In this document: piece by piece, positions 33,630-33,676 of the stretch
Position numbering within the stretch: position 1 is the stretch's first letter
Layout of the letters: each line of letters opens with the position of its first letter
Assembly: GCA_051748565.1 (NCBI GenBank)
Contig: JBNJHN010000019.1
Coordinates: 1 to 33,676, forward strand
From: SKPH01 sp051748565
Lineage (GTDB): Bacteria; Bacillota; Dethiobacteria; DTU022
Length of the DNA stretch: 33,676 nucleotides
Direction of reading: 5' to 3'
Position numbers and translations under genes: made by a program
The notes under the pieces: model-generated
The model's database searches: none
Seen by the model: only the letters and a program-made list of their open reading frames with translations
Told to the model about the DNA's origin: nothing

Positions 33630-33676
33630 ACTACCGTTTATCAATTAATTGATAAGCGGAAAATGCTTGCTTCTAT

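Overview
The window looks like chromosome from a Gram-positive, probably spore-forming, Clostridia-like member of the Bacillota. The support is indirect: strong AGGAGG-type ribosome-binding sites, a valine-type T-box leader, a GerMN (spore germination) domain protein, a decayed family-18 glycosidase of the kind found in spore-formers, tRNA genes with encoded CCA, and moderate G+C that drops in the right-hand third. No rRNA, CRISPR array, intact phage or intact transposon is visible.

Positions 1-25236 are mostly core genes. A TAXI-type TRAP lipoprotein gene is cut by the left edge on the minus strand. A small membrane protein, gyrA and a biotin-less carboxyltransferase subunit (PycB/5S-like) follow. 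A consensus promoter and a T-box riboswitch (specifier read as GTC, valine) then lead into ilvE-ilvD-ilvB-ilvN-leuC-leuD, with ATGA or GTGA overlaps at three junctions. ilvC, leuA and leuB are not in this operon. Next come an EF-G paralogue (FusA2 type) and, beyond a shared terminator, a convergent ATP-grasp ligase. Divergent from the ligase is a run of ddl, family-4 uracil-DNA glycosylase, an OmpR-type response regulator, its histidine kinase, and a membrane-anchored beta-propeller/GerMN protein. That last trio resembles the actinobacterial MtrA-MtrB-LpqB arrangement with its domains in a different order. argS and serS close the core block.

Positions 25237-28950 are AT-rich accessory DNA. 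They hold small cysteine-rich proteins (possible zinc ribbons), a GYD-domain protein, two paralogous universal stress proteins and a small gene broken by a double stop. A tRNA-Ser(UGA)/tRNA-Ser(GCU)/tRNA-Arg(ACG) cluster follows, with a consensus promoter and a terminator.

Positions 29276-33577 lie between the intact tRNA-Arg and a second, truncated 3' half of a tRNA-Arg. The stretch carries a DUF389 membrane protein, a decayed M20 amidase (carbamoylase family) joined in frame to a decayed family-18 glycoside hydrolase, a flavodoxin/2[4Fe-4S] EFR1-type protein, and a transposase remnant that abuts the tRNA fragment. It reads as an eroded island or rearrangement scar.

The observations most worth following up are the two-component/GerMN-propeller cassette, the tRNA-bounded scar with its amidase-GH18 fusion, and the cluster of small cysteine-rich proteins.
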